The notes: generated from the letters alone by a model not told the origin. A stretch of 27,780 nucleotides of DNA from an uncultured Planctomycetaceae bacterium (GCA_903921605.1 CAIXQV010000870.1:1-27780), one strand, 5' to 3'. Positions 8,187 to 15,711 are shown, counted from the stretch's first letter. Translations and numbers: made by a program.

Positions 8187-8981
8187 ATGAAACTTCAGAA
8201 CAAAGTTGCACTCATTACCGGTGCTGGCCGAGGAATCGGCAAAGGGTGTGCGATCCAGTTGGCGATGAACGGTGCGGAGGTTGTCATCAACGATCGCCCC
8301 GGCAGCACTGATTTGCAGACGACTGTTGATGAGATTCGTGGGCTAGGAGGCGTTTGCCATCCGATCGCAGCAGACGTGTTTTCGCGAGCGGGCTGTGAAG
8401 ACTTGTTTAGTCAGATGATGTCAGCAGTGGGACGCGTTGACATTCTGATCAGCAATCCCGCGTATAGTCGTCGAGGAGCCTTTCTGGATTATACGCCCGA
8501 GGATTTCGAACGCACGATTCAGGGCACGCTGACCAGTGGCTTTCATATGAGTCAATTGGTCAGCCGGCAAATGGTGGCTCAGGGGCGTGGCGGCAAGATC
8601 GTGTTCATCTCAAGCGTTCAGGCGGAAATGCCCATTGGCCTCTGCGTGGCTTATGGTGCAGCGAAAGCTGGACTGAATCACATGATGAGATCCATCGCGG
8701 TGGAGCTTTGTTCGCATCGCATTAATGTCAACGCCATCGAGCCCGGATGGATCGACACTCCTGGTGAGCATGTGACTTTCTCGGAAGAAACGATCGCAGC
8801 CGAGGGGCAAAAACTTCCCTGGGGACGATTGGGGTTGCCGGAAGACATTGGTCGAGCCGCTGTGTTCCTTGTTTCGGACGATGCTGACTATATCACAGGT
8901 TCTGTGTTGCCGGTCGATGGCTGTTTTCGATTCAAGGATTGCCGTGTTGAACTGGTTCCACAGGTGCAGGTTAAGTCATGA
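8187..8981 (+). CDS. SDR family NAD(P)-dependent oxidoreductase
   Basis: This 264-aa classical short-chain dehydrogenase/reductase has the Rossmann motif TGAGRGIG (residues 11-18) and catalytic Ser142/Ser143 (FISSVQ), Tyr156 and Lys160 (YGAAK). It also has the C-terminal YITGSVLPVDGC segment. The usual NNAG motif reads SNPAY, keeping the first Asn (Asn90). FabG-like dehydrogenases share this pattern, but the company of an aldolase and a deacylase points to sugar-acid or hydroxy-acid oxidation. The start at 8187 has AGGAA about 6 nt upstream and puts the Rossmann motif at the normal position; the open frame runs further upstream into the aldolase gene. Its last 4 bp overlap the start of the next gene (ATGA), so translation is probably coupled. 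Confidence 0.88.
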   Translation: MKLQNKVALITGAGRGIGKGCAIQLAMNGAEVVINDRPGSTDLQTTVDEIRGLGGVCHPIAADVFSRAGCEDLFSQMMSAVGRVDILISNPAYSRRGAFLDYTPEDFERTIQGTLTSGFHMSQLVSRQMVAQGRGGKIVFISSVQAEMPIGLCVAYGAAKAGLNHMMRSIAVELCSHRINVNAIEPGWIDTPGEHVTFSEETIAAEGQKLPWGRLGLPEDIGRAAVFLVSDDADYITGSVLPVDGCFRFKDCRVELVPQVQVKS

Positions 8982-9886
8982 CGGTTTCTCTGCGACAGTT
9001 TCGGTTTCAGAACGGCCCCGCTGCTCCTCATCTGTTGATTACTGGGGGAGTTCACGGGGATGAATTTGAACCCATCGCGGCTATCACGACATTGATCCGA
9101 AGTTTTCGCACGGACGATTCAGCGGTGCAGGGTTTTCGAGGCACCGTGACGCTGGTGCCGATTGTCAATGAGTCGGCTTTTTTGCGAGGCCATCGATGTG
9201 GTGAGGACGGCAAAGATCTTGCAAGAACTTGCCCCGGTCGTGCAGACGGAACTATCACTGAGCAGACTGCCTGGGCGTTGAGCGAACTGATTCGTTCGGC
9301 AGACTATTACGTCGATCTGCATACAGGCGGAACAGAGCTTTCGGTTTATCCGCTTGCTGGTTACGTCATGCATGCCAATGAGCAGGTTCTTCTCGATCAG
9401 CGGAGAATGGCGAAGGCGTTTAATTTGCCGGTCATCTGGGGGACATCACCACATCTGGAAGGGCGTAGTCTTTCGGTCGCTCGTGATTGCAATGTGCCCG
9501 CGATTTATTGCGAGTATCTCGGCTCAGCCACCTGTCTCGCCGCAGGGATTGACGCCTATGTCGACGGTTGCCTGAACGTCATGGCTGAATTGAAGATACT
9601 TGATCGAGCAGCGCCTCTCGATCGAGTTGCTTACGTCGTGGAAGATACGAATCCTGGTTCTGGCCATATGCAGGTTTGTAATCCGGCGCCCTGCACTGGT
9701 TACTTTCACACGTCGCTCAAACCTGGAGATCGAATTCGGTCCGGGGATGTTATGGGCATCGTGATACCGCTGGATCAGACCGAACCGAAGCCCATCATTG
9801 CGGAACAGACTGGAATTGTTCTTGTCCTCCGCACATTTCCCCGAGTGCAGCAGGGTGACTCGGTGGGCGTCATTCTGGACGTGTGA
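8978..9886 (+). CDS. Succinylglutamate desuccinylase/aspartoacylase family protein
   Basis: This 302-aa putative zinc-dependent amide hydrolase belongs to the AstE/AspA branch of the M14-like fold. These enzymes remove an acyl group from an N-acyl amino acid. The zinc ligands are visible as His26 and Glu29 in GGVHGDEFEP, and His115 in YVDLHTGG. The segment around DLARTCPG (residues 80-87) replaces the usual DLNRxFPG substrate-binding stretch. The last ~75 residues look like the barrel-sandwich C-terminal domain of this family (GYFHTSLKPGDRIRSGDV). It overlaps the SDR gene by 4 bp, so the two are translationally coupled. The acyl substrate is unknown. A hairpin 21 bp after the stop may close the operon. 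Confidence 0.85.
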   Translation: MTVSLRQFRFQNGPAAPHLLITGGVHGDEFEPIAAITTLIRSFRTDDSAVQGFRGTVTLVPIVNESAFLRGHRCGEDGKDLARTCPGRADGTITEQTAWALSELIRSADYYVDLHTGGTELSVYPLAGYVMHANEQVLLDQRRMAKAFNLPVIWGTSPHLEGRSLSVARDCNVPAIYCEYLGSATCLAAGIDAYVDGCLNVMAELKILDRAAPLDRVAYVVEDTNPGSGHMQVCNPAPCTGYFHTSLKPGDRIRSGDVMGIVIPLDQTEPKPIIAEQTGIVLVLRTFPRVQQGDSVGVILDV

Positions 9887-10174
9887 TGTCTGCCTACGAG
9901 CGGTCCCGGCAGAATTCAAATCTGCCGAAAGTGCATCACAATTGCAAATGCCGCCAATCCTACTGTTCAGAGCCATGTACTACTGCCAAATTTTGCCGGA
10001 ATCCAACGGTTCGGTGCTGGATGTGATTGTTCATTTTTTTTGATTCTTCGGCGTCCTCAATTCAAATTATCGGGCAGTGAGTGTCTGGCTATTATTGTGA
10101 AGCGTGACAAAGCGTGAAGCACCAAATGGTCTTCCTTTTCTGCGCCCACTCTGACGATTCACGGAGAATTAGCC
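9887..10174. other. Intergenic region after the aldolase-SDR-deacylase operon
   Basis: These 288 bp hold a small hairpin near the operon end, an eight-T run at 10033-10040, and the 11-mer CGGGCAGTGAG at 10071-10081. That 11-mer recurs in the hairpin after the next gene. No convincing gene was seen. A promoter for the gene at 10175 should lie here; TATTAT near 10091 is a possible -10 box without a clear -35 partner. Confidence 0.4.
9907..9927 (+). terminator. Possible operon-end hairpin
   Basis: CGGCAGA (9907-9913) and TCTGCCG (9921-9927) pair perfectly around a 7-nt loop, 21 bp after the deacylase stop codon. No U-run follows immediately, so intrinsic termination is only a possibility. Confidence 0.4.
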
Positions 10175-10750
10175 ATGGTGAACACAAACAGTTTAAGCCG
10201 AAAGGCAACCAGGAAAATCGACTTGCGGCTGGCGAAATGTGAGGGTACTAATACAGAGCGATATCCTCATCGAATTCAGTCTGCGATCACGCGACAACGT
10301 CTTGTGTCTATCACAGGGACGACAGACGACGATCTGCTCGACCAACTGCTTGATCTGGGATTCAACGAAGACAATCTGGAGGCCATACGATATGCGCCGA
10401 TTGCTGAGGTTGCCTGGGCGAGCGGTAAGGTGACTCAGTTTGAGCAGGTGTTTGCAGTCAGTGCTGCACTACAATCGGACATGCTTAGCGTTCCTGCTGC
10501 ATTTGATTTGTTTCAATCCTGGCTGGCGAGACGTCCGGAAAAGGTCCTGTGGTCTGCCTGGGAACATTACACTCTGGATCGTCTGGCTCGTTCAGAGCAG
10601 GCGAGAGATCGGGAGTTCGGTCGACTGCTCTACGAGATCGCCTCCCGTGTCGCGTTGGCGTCCGGAGGGTTGCTGGATCAGGGCGAAATCTGTGTTGCTG
10701 AGCAGCGTGTGCTTGATCGAATTGCTCGGGTCTACAGTTGTGTTCAGTAA
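10175..10750 (+). CDS. Conserved hypothetical protein, possibly TerB-like helical
   Basis: This 191-aa protein has no motif I can firmly identify. The N terminus is basic (residues 1-45, many Arg and Lys). A helical middle follows, with TDDDLLDQLLDLGFNEDNLEA and a segment starting PIAEVAWASGKVTQFE. The C-terminal stretch GGLLDQGEICVAEQRVLDRI resembles the end of TerB-like tellurite-resistance helical domains, where an acidic residue pattern precedes a final helix. That likeness is weak. No signal peptide or membrane helix is seen, so it should be cytoplasmic. GGAG lies 8 nt before the ATG, so expression is credible. It stands alone and ends about 60 bp before a strong hairpin shared with the convergent antiporter gene. 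Confidence 0.6.
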   Translation: MVNTNSLSRKATRKIDLRLAKCEGTNTERYPHRIQSAITRQRLVSITGTTDDDLLDQLLDLGFNEDNLEAIRYAPIAEVAWASGKVTQFEQVFAVSAALQSDMLSVPAAFDLFQSWLARRPEKVLWSAWEHYTLDRLARSEQARDREFGRLLYEIASRVALASGGLLDQGEICVAEQRVLDRIARVYSCVQ

Positions 10751-10811
10751 CCAATCTTGTAGCCGGATGATTTGTTCAGTGTGTCAAACTTTGTTTTGAT
10801 TTAAACGTGGG

Positions 10812-10845
10812 CGGGCAGTGAGATGTTTGTTCATCTCACTGCCCG
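10812..10845. terminator. Perfect 14-bp hairpin between convergent genes
   Basis: CGGGCAGTGAGATG (10812-10825) pairs without mismatch to 10832-10845 around a 6-nt loop. It lies between two convergent stop codons, 61 bp after the plus-strand gene and 38 bp after the minus-strand antiporter gene, the place for a bidirectional terminator. Neither side has a strong U-run, so it may act with other factors or only protect the 3' ends. Confidence 0.65.
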
Positions 10846-10883
10846 ATCACGTATCAAGTAGTCCGAAACCTCGCAAAACCTTG

Positions 10884-11999
10884 TTAGAGCGATCGGGAGG
10901 ATTCTTCAGTGGACGGGGCCGATGGTTTGTTCCGCCGGATCGAACGGACGACTCCTGTGAGTAACGTGATGACCGTTAATGGAATCACAAGCCCCAGCAT
11001 CAGTAGAGCATAAGTGCGATGGTACCCCGGAACCATCTCTGCGATCACAAATGTTGCCGTGTAGGCAAAGTAGTACGCGAGGAACAGGACTCCGTTCCAG
11101 CGAGAGATGATGTGTCCGATAAAGAAGACCGGCAGACAGGCTGCTGCGACTGCAATCATTACGGGAATATCCATTGTCAGAGCAGCCGCCGTGACTTTGA
11201 CTCCACCCGGCGCGACGGCGCTTGAGATTCCAAGTACAGCCAGAATATTGAAGATGTTGCTTCCCACAACATTGCCCACAGCAATGTCGCGTTCCCCGCG
11301 AATGGCCGCCATAATAGACGTGGCAACCTCCGGCATTGAAGTTCCCGCGGCGACTATTGTCAGTCCAATAACAAGTTCCGAAACCCCCAATGCTCTGGCG
11401 ATTACGATGGCGGAGTCGATAAACCAGTGAGATCCCGCGACAAGAAGTCCAAGGCCTCCGGCAACCAGAGCAAGATTCACAGCGACTCGTTTCAGGTTCC
11501 CCGGTTCCTTCGCGTTTCCGAACTCCTTCTCATACTCCGCTTTGATTGCGGAAGACTCTCTGCGACTGGTGATCACCGCCAAAGCGGTGTAAGCGATTGC
11601 GCCCCCAACCAGCAAGAGGCCATCCAGTTGTCCGATAGCTCCATCGAAAGCCATCGCATAGACAAGGAGTGAAATAGCAATCATCAGTGGTACATCAATG
11701 CGGATGAGCTGCTGCGAGACTCGCAAAGGTACAATCATGGCTGACACGCCAAGAATGAACAACACATTGAAGATATTGCTCCCCACCACATTGCCGAGCG
11801 CAACATCAGGTTGACCTGCCAGGGACGATTGAACACTGACCACCATTTCAGGCGCACTCGTGCCGTAGGCGACGACCGTTAATCCTACAACCAGCGGTGA
11901 GATCCCCATCGCCATCGCGAGTCGAGATGCACCGCGAACCAGAAGTTCAGCCCCCACCGTCAGGACAATAAGCCCCAGCACCAACATCAGAATAACCAT
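10884..11999 (-). CDS. Calcium/sodium antiporter (CaCA family, YrbG-like)
   Basis: This 371-aa inner-membrane protein has about ten hydrophobic segments. It shows the two hallmark alpha repeats of the Ca2+:cation antiporter family: YGTSAPEMVVSVQSSL with GNVVGSNIFNVLFILG in the first half, and AGTSMPEVATSIMAAI with GNVVGSNIFNILAVLG in the second. The acidic residues (PEM, PEV) and the Asn of SNIFN are the ion-binding positions. It should exchange Na+ for Ca2+ or a related cation. A GTG at 12008 is in frame, but the ATG at 11999 is preferred because AGGTG lies about 7 nt before it. A 19-bp palindrome ends 15 bp upstream of this start. TerC lies 88 bp upstream on the same strand, so co-transcription is possible. 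Confidence 0.9.
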   Translation of the reverse strand: MVILMLVLGLIVLTVGAELLVRGASRLAMAMGISPLVVGLTVVAYGTSAPEMVVSVQSSLAGQPDVALGNVVGSNIFNVLFILGVSAMIVPLRVSQQLIRIDVPLMIAISLLVYAMAFDGAIGQLDGLLLVGGAIAYTALAVITSRRESSAIKAEYEKEFGNAKEPGNLKRVAVNLALVAGGLGLLVAGSHWFIDSAIVIARALGVSELVIGLTIVAAGTSMPEVATSIMAAIRGERDIAVGNVVGSNIFNILAVLGISSAVAPGGVKVTAAALTMDIPVMIAVAAACLPVFFIGHIISRWNGVLFLAYYFAYTATFVIAEMVPGYHRTYALLMLGLVIPLTVITLLTGVVRSIRRNKPSAPSTEESSRSL

Positions 12000-12014
12000 T
12001 GAATACACCTGAAT

Positions 12015-12065
12015 CCCGTCGGCGGAGCGACGGATCTACTGTACACCCGTCGCTCCGCCGACGGG
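12015..12065. repeat. Perfect 19-bp palindromic hairpin before the antiporter gene
   Basis: The arm at 12015-12033 is the exact reverse complement of 12047-12065, with a 13-nt loop. One more A/T pair can be added at the base. The stem is very GC-rich and contains GGCGGAGCGA. The same core occurs in the inverted-repeat unit at 15536-15688, so this is probably a member of a dispersed palindromic repeat family. It lies between the TerC stop and the antiporter start, just before the antiporter ribosome-binding site. In mRNA it would form a strong hairpin that could attenuate, terminate or protect. No U-run follows on the minus strand. Confidence 0.75.
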
Positions 12066-12087
12066 AATTTGTCGCACCGACTCGCAG

Positions 12088-12831
12088 CTACTGGGACTTC
12101 TTAACCTGATTCCCAACCGGCTTCGCAGATTTCATCTGCAGGAGTTCCACACCCAGACAGAATGCCATCGCGAAGTAGACATACCCCTTGGGGATTTTCT
12201 GGTGAAAGCCCTCGGCCACCAGCAGCGTGCCAATGAGCAATAGAAATGAAAGAGCCAGAATTTTGAGGGCGGGATGACGTTCGATAAAGCTAACGATGGC
12301 TTTCGAGAAGATCAGCATCACGACCACGGAGATTGCAGTGGCAGCAATCATGATCGGAATTGGATTCTTCAATCCTTCCGTCATACCGACGGCGGTAATC
12401 ACGGAGTCGAGGGAGAAGACAACGTCTACGATTAACACCTGAATCAGGACGGCTTTCAATGTGGCCACGCCCGTTGCGGCCGATTCCGGATCACTGGCGT
12501 GTTCAATCTTGCGATGGATCTCGTAGGTCGCCTTGCCGAGCAGGAACAGTCCTCCCAAAACTAGAATGATGTCCTTGCCGGAGAAACCTGTGCCGAAGAG
12601 GGAAAAAAGCGGCTGGTTCAGCTGCATCACCAGGCCGATCGCAAGAACCAGAATCGCGCGTGATGCCACCGCAAGTGTCAGTCCCATTTTGCGGGCATAG
12701 TCCCGCTGAGACTCAGGCAGTTTGCCCGCAAGGATGGCGATAAAGATCACATTGTCGATTCCCAGGACAATCTCCAGAGACGTCAACGTGAACAAGGCGA
12801 TCATCGCCTCCGGTGAGAAGAATTCCATCAT
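12088..12831 (-). CDS. TerC family integral membrane protein
   Basis: This 247-aa membrane protein belongs to the TerC family, linked to tellurite resistance and, in studied members, to manganese export or metal loading at the membrane. The family signature is clear: SLEIVLGIDNVIFIAILAGK near residues 18-37, and DVVFSLDSVITAVGMTEGL in the second half. Both carry the conserved acidic residues within membrane helices. About seven hydrophobic segments are visible. The ATG at 12831 overlaps the stop of the oxidoreductase gene upstream in an ATGATG arrangement; an ATG one codon later is equally possible. It is therefore translationally coupled to a Gfo/Idh/MocA gene and is followed by a cation antiporter, which favours an ion-homeostasis role over tellurite. 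Confidence 0.9.
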   Translation of the reverse strand: MMEFFSPEAMIALFTLTSLEIVLGIDNVIFIAILAGKLPESQRDYARKMGLTLAVASRAILVLAIGLVMQLNQPLFSLFGTGFSGKDIILVLGGLFLLGKATYEIHRKIEHASDPESAATGVATLKAVLIQVLIVDVVFSLDSVITAVGMTEGLKNPIPIMIAATAISVVVMLIFSKAIVSFIERHPALKILALSFLLLIGTLLVAEGFHQKIPKGYVYFAMAFCLGVELLQMKSAKPVGNQVKKSQ

Positions 12832-13982
12832 TGCTTAGTTCGTTCAAAAAGTGTTGAGAGTGTGGAAGGAGGGGCATCATCTGGTTCTTTGAGGTCAAGT
12901 GGGCTGATAACGTCTGCTATGCCCGCGCTGGAGGCGCGTGCCATTGTGGACGGATGGCCTGAGCTTGTCGGCTCACGGTCTCGAATGGCTTCCTCCGTTC
13001 CCAGTCGAGCAATCCGAGTTGCCAGAAGACCATCCATCGCTGTCGGCATGTCTCGCAGATCGCCAGTCGAAAGCGCGTGAGCAAACTCCCAGTGCATGCC
13101 GGAGAAGTTTTTCTCCGGATGCCATGCGAGCCATTGAGTGCCGTGAGAGTTTCGCAGCTCGAACGAATGCTCTTCGCGGTTATAGCGAATGACTCCGTCC
13201 GACCCGATCAATTCGTACTGAAAGTGCGTACGCGGCTCGCGAGATGTCGCGTTGTAGGAAAAGCTCATCTCGACCATCGTATGTGCTCCACAGGCGTGCC
13301 CCATGTGCAGGTACAGATGATCGGGCGCCTGATAGTCTTCGACCCAGACGCCGATGCCGCGTTGCCATTCCACTTCAGATCCCAGCCACCAGCGAGCCAG
13401 GTCGATCTGGTGAACGCCGCAGTCGACCATCGGCCCACCTTCCAGCATTCGACCAACACGGAGTGGGCTGGCAATACGTTCGCCCTTTTCGTTCCAGCTC
13501 CATTTGCCATGCAGGTTCCAGAGATAGTTCAGCCGCAAGGCACGAACTTCCCCGATCTCGCCATTTCTGATGAGTCGATGTATCTCCTTTGCCGAGCCAC
13601 TGAATCGATATGTAAAACCAGTGCAAAGCATCAGTCCTGCTTCGTCCATGACTTTGATCATCTGCAGGATGTCAGCCTCATTCATGGCGAGAGGCTTTTC
13701 GCAAAGGACATGCTTTTTGTACCTGGCGGCGTCCAGCACGTTGGCCAGATGAAACGGGGCCGGAGTGCAGATGACAACGGCATCGATATCCGATTCCCAG
13801 AAGGCCTGTTGCGTGGGAAAGGCGTGAGGAATCTGGAACTTCGCCTGCATGGCCAGAGCTCGGTTCCAGCTGATGTCATAAACGGCATGCAGATGAATGC
13901 CGGCAACATGCTTGAGTGCTGGCAAATGCCCCAGCTCTGCAATCATTCCACATCCGAGGACACCAATTTTCTTCCCGCTCAT
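12828..13982 (-). CDS. Gfo/Idh/MocA family oxidoreductase
   Basis: This 384-aa NAD(P)-dependent oxidoreductase belongs to the Gfo/Idh/MocA family, which acts on sugars, inositols and related polyols; planctomycetes have many copies. The Rossmann motif is GVLGCGMIAELGH (residues 7-19) and the conserved EKP motif is at 95-97 (CEKPLAMNE). The C-terminal domain has GGPMVDCGVHQIDLARWW, carrying the Asp and His of the usual active-site region. There is no Tat or Sec signal, unlike many planctomycete paralogues, so it should be cytoplasmic. The C-terminal ~50 residues are low-complexity and probably disordered. Its stop overlaps the TerC start, so it is the first gene of a coupled pair. The substrate is unknown. 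Confidence 0.88.
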   Translation of the reverse strand: MSGKKIGVLGCGMIAELGHLPALKHVAGIHLHAVYDISWNRALAMQAKFQIPHAFPTQQAFWESDIDAVVICTPAPFHLANVLDAARYKKHVLCEKPLAMNEADILQMIKVMDEAGLMLCTGFTYRFSGSAKEIHRLIRNGEIGEVRALRLNYLWNLHGKWSWNEKGERIASPLRVGRMLEGGPMVDCGVHQIDLARWWLGSEVEWQRGIGVWVEDYQAPDHLYLHMGHACGAHTMVEMSFSYNATSREPRTHFQYELIGSDGVIRYNREEHSFELRNSHGTQWLAWHPEKNFSGMHWEFAHALSTGDLRDMPTAMDGLLATRIARLGTEEAIRDREPTSSGHPSTMARASSAGIADVISPLDLKEPDDAPPSTLSTLFERTKQ

Positions 13983-14021
13983 TTCCTACATCTCTTACTG
14001 TTCAAAACCTTCTGACATTGA

Positions 14022-14354
14022 CTACTGCCCCGACATTGAAGTGCCCTGCGAATCGCGAAGGCGGTCGAGCCGCCGCGAGATTGCAAGGGCCGCGCGATCG
14101 GCGGTCTCGGCAATCACGGCTTCGACGGAGCCGCCCTTGCCTTCCACCAGCAGGTCTCCTTTGCCATGCAGCACAATCTTCATTCGGCACTGAAGATCAT
14201 CGCCCCCTTTCGGCCCATTGATGTCATTAAGCGAGACTTCGACGCTTCGAATCTGGGCAGAGAATCGATCGAAAGCGAACTGCAGGCAGCGATCAACATG
14301 TTCCTGCTGGTCTGCTGTCATTCCTACGTTTCTATCCAGTATCTGCATGTCCAT
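14022..14354 (-). CDS. HPF/RaiA family ribosome-associated protein, short form
   Basis: This 110-aa protein belongs to the sigma-54 modulation/ribosomal subunit interface (S30AE) family, whose members bind the 30S decoding region and idle ribosomes in stationary phase. The core VEVSLNDINGPKGGDDLQCR (around residues 38-57) matches the family beta-strand and loop. The C-terminal helix (ETADRAALAISRRLDRLRD) is also typical. The long-form dimerisation domain is absent, so this is the short type. The start at 14354 is chosen because GGAGAG lies 7 nt upstream; the frame is open back to 14408. It lies 39 bp upstream of the Gfo/Idh/MocA gene on the same strand. Its position could suggest one leader, but HPF genes are commonly regulated alone by stress. 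Confidence 0.82.
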   Translation of the reverse strand: MDMQILDRNVGMTADQQEHVDRCLQFAFDRFSAQIRSVEVSLNDINGPKGGDDLQCRMKIVLHGKGDLLVEGKGGSVEAVIAETADRAALAISRRLDRLRDSQGTSMSGQ

Positions 14355-14770
14355 TGTTAATCTCTCCATGTCCACTTCTGTTTTGAAATCAAGCACCTGA
14401 AAATTCAACTCTGCAACACTCTATCCCTGTTTCGAAAATTGACTAATCTAAACTAAACGTTTTAAACATTGATTTATGTGAAGTGTTGGTGGCGCGGTGT
14501 TTTATGCCTCAGGTGTTAATTTCACGGTAGTCAATGCGTTGATTTAATGAATCACGTTGACGTATACCATGAATTTGTTGCCGATCTGGCGTTCCCCGGA
14601 ATCGTGCTCCATGAAGATCGCAGATAAGGACTGGGCTGAGCGGGAGGTAGCGATGCGAGAAACGTCAGGATTTCGCTGCAGACGTTTGTCGTTTTGCTGG
14701 AGAGCGATCTCTGATCGTCATGTCGTGGTAATTGTTGTTCAGGTTCTCAGCTTCACGTGAAGGTGTTTCG
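14355..14770. other. AT-rich intergenic region between divergent genes
   Basis: This gap separates the leftward HPF gene from the rightward zinc-ribbon gene. The part at 14430-14530 is AT-rich. It holds TTGACT (14439-14444) and TTTAAA (14461-14466), 16 bp apart on the plus strand, a possible sigma-70-type promoter about 300 bp before the zinc-ribbon gene. A short open frame at 14557-14760 has no family resemblance and is left out. Confidence 0.4.
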
Positions 14771-15037
14771 ATGAAGCGCCCTGTTTGCGATGCAAACCTG
14801 CAGATGACTGAAAGGTCAGGCGTTGCAATTGACTATTGCCCGTCCTGCCGTGGTGTTTGGCTTGATCGTGGTGAGCTTGACAAGATCATCGAACGGTCGG
14901 CTCAGGTTTCTGATGTGGGTCGACTTTCAGCAGATCGCGATCGCCATTACGACTCAAATGATTCATCATTCTCAAGGGAAGCTTCGCAACCAGGAAAGCG
15001 AGAATCGTTCTGGAGTGAGCTGTTCGATTTCGGATGA
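14771..15037 (+). CDS. Zinc-ribbon (zf-TFIIB) domain protein lacking the first Cys
   Basis: This 88-aa protein has the zf-TFIIB zinc-ribbon signature: a first knuckle near residues 3-6 and CPSCRGVWLDRGELDKIIER at 23-42. In most relatives the start reads MKCPxC, giving four zinc-binding Cys. Here it reads MKRPVC, so residue 3 is Arg and only Cys6, Cys23 and Cys26 remain. A single-base TGC to CGC change would explain it, either natural or a read error. Zinc binding may be weakened. The C-terminal half is acidic and Ser-rich, ending FWSELFDFG. The ATG at 14771 is preceded by a purine-rich GAAGG. The function of these small proteins is not known. The repeat-rich region begins about 130 bp downstream. 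Confidence 0.75.
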   Translation: MKRPVCDANLQMTERSGVAIDYCPSCRGVWLDRGELDKIIERSAQVSDVGRLSADRDRHYDSNDSSFSREASQPGKRESFWSELFDFG

Positions 15038-15165
15038 TGGGGAAAAAAGGGGCTAGGTACGTTTCTGACACCTTTCCTGTCCTGCAAACCAATAACGCAG
15101 AGCGACGCCGTTGCCAACAGCGACTGGCCATTGGTGCTGCCAGTTCGCCGTCCTGAATATCGGCA

Positions 15166-15316
15166 GGGTCGCACAGCCCGGATGGGCAGTGTTGCGAAGC
15201 AACAACAAACAGAAGTTTGCACGTCGAATTTTGATGGCCTGCGGGCTTCCAGATGAAAGCCCGCACAGAGTCTTCTTGAGGCTGCGGCACACGGCTACTG
15301 CGTGGAGGTGCCACCC
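15166..15316 (+). repeat. Dispersed 151-bp repeat, copy 1
   Basis: This is the first of three similar elements in this window, all in the same orientation. It begins GGGTCGCAC and ends GTGCCACCC, an imperfect terminal inverted repeat. Inside are the hairpin TGTTGCGAAGCAACA (15190-15204) and a second one between GCGGGCTT and AAGCCCGC. Shared blocks with the other copies include GAAGCAACA near the left third, a GGCTTCC block in the middle and TGCGGCAC near the right end. No transposase is encoded, so it resembles a non-autonomous mobile or structured-RNA repeat. Confidence 0.75.
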
Positions 15317-15535
15317 AACTTCTCGGGCCGAGATGAGTGAAGTCAAGAGTTCTTGCAACATCGATCGATCTCACGTCGATCGCATCGGAGCGTCCGGCGC
15401 TGTTGTGGCCGGTCTTCAGGCCACGCCCCTTGTTGCTGGTCCTACTTGTTGGGCAAGAATTGTGAGCAAACCTTGAACCGCCTCAGAACGAACATTCATT
15501 GAGCGTGGCCGTGGGTAGATCCGGGATCAAACAAT

Positions 15536-15688
15536 GTAGCCGTCTCGCTCCGCCGAGACGAGCCTTGCAGTATCCTGCGTTCAGCCATCTGGCCCGTAGA
15601 CTCCCACGACGCGTTCACACAAAGCGGCCTGCATTGCGTATTGCCGACAAATGATCAAAGGCTCGTCTCGACGGAGCGAGACGGCTAC
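15536..15688. repeat. 153-bp unit bounded by 31-bp inverted repeats
   Basis: The 31-bp arms at 15536-15566 and 15658-15688 are reverse complements with one mismatch in 31. Each arm also holds its own palindrome, with CGTCTCG and CGAGACG around CTCCGC in the left arm. The core GGCGGAGCGA links it to the palindrome at 12015-12065. The 91-bp centre has no recognised content. The layout, two facing palindromic repeats with a short spacer, resembles paired REP/BIME-like or MITE-like elements. It sits 23 bp before copy 2 of the dispersed repeat. Confidence 0.75.
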
Positions 15689-15711
15689 TTTAGTCTGTAC
15701 GGAATCACGCT

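Noticed and set aside
6995..8188. Long minus-strand open frame (397 aa) opposite the aldolase gene
   Set aside because: It is the antisense shadow of the aldolase gene and the end of the propeller gene, which have clear family motifs.
13077..14015. Plus-strand 312-aa open frame
   Set aside because: It is opposite the Gfo/Idh/MocA gene, whose Rossmann and EKP motifs are unambiguous.
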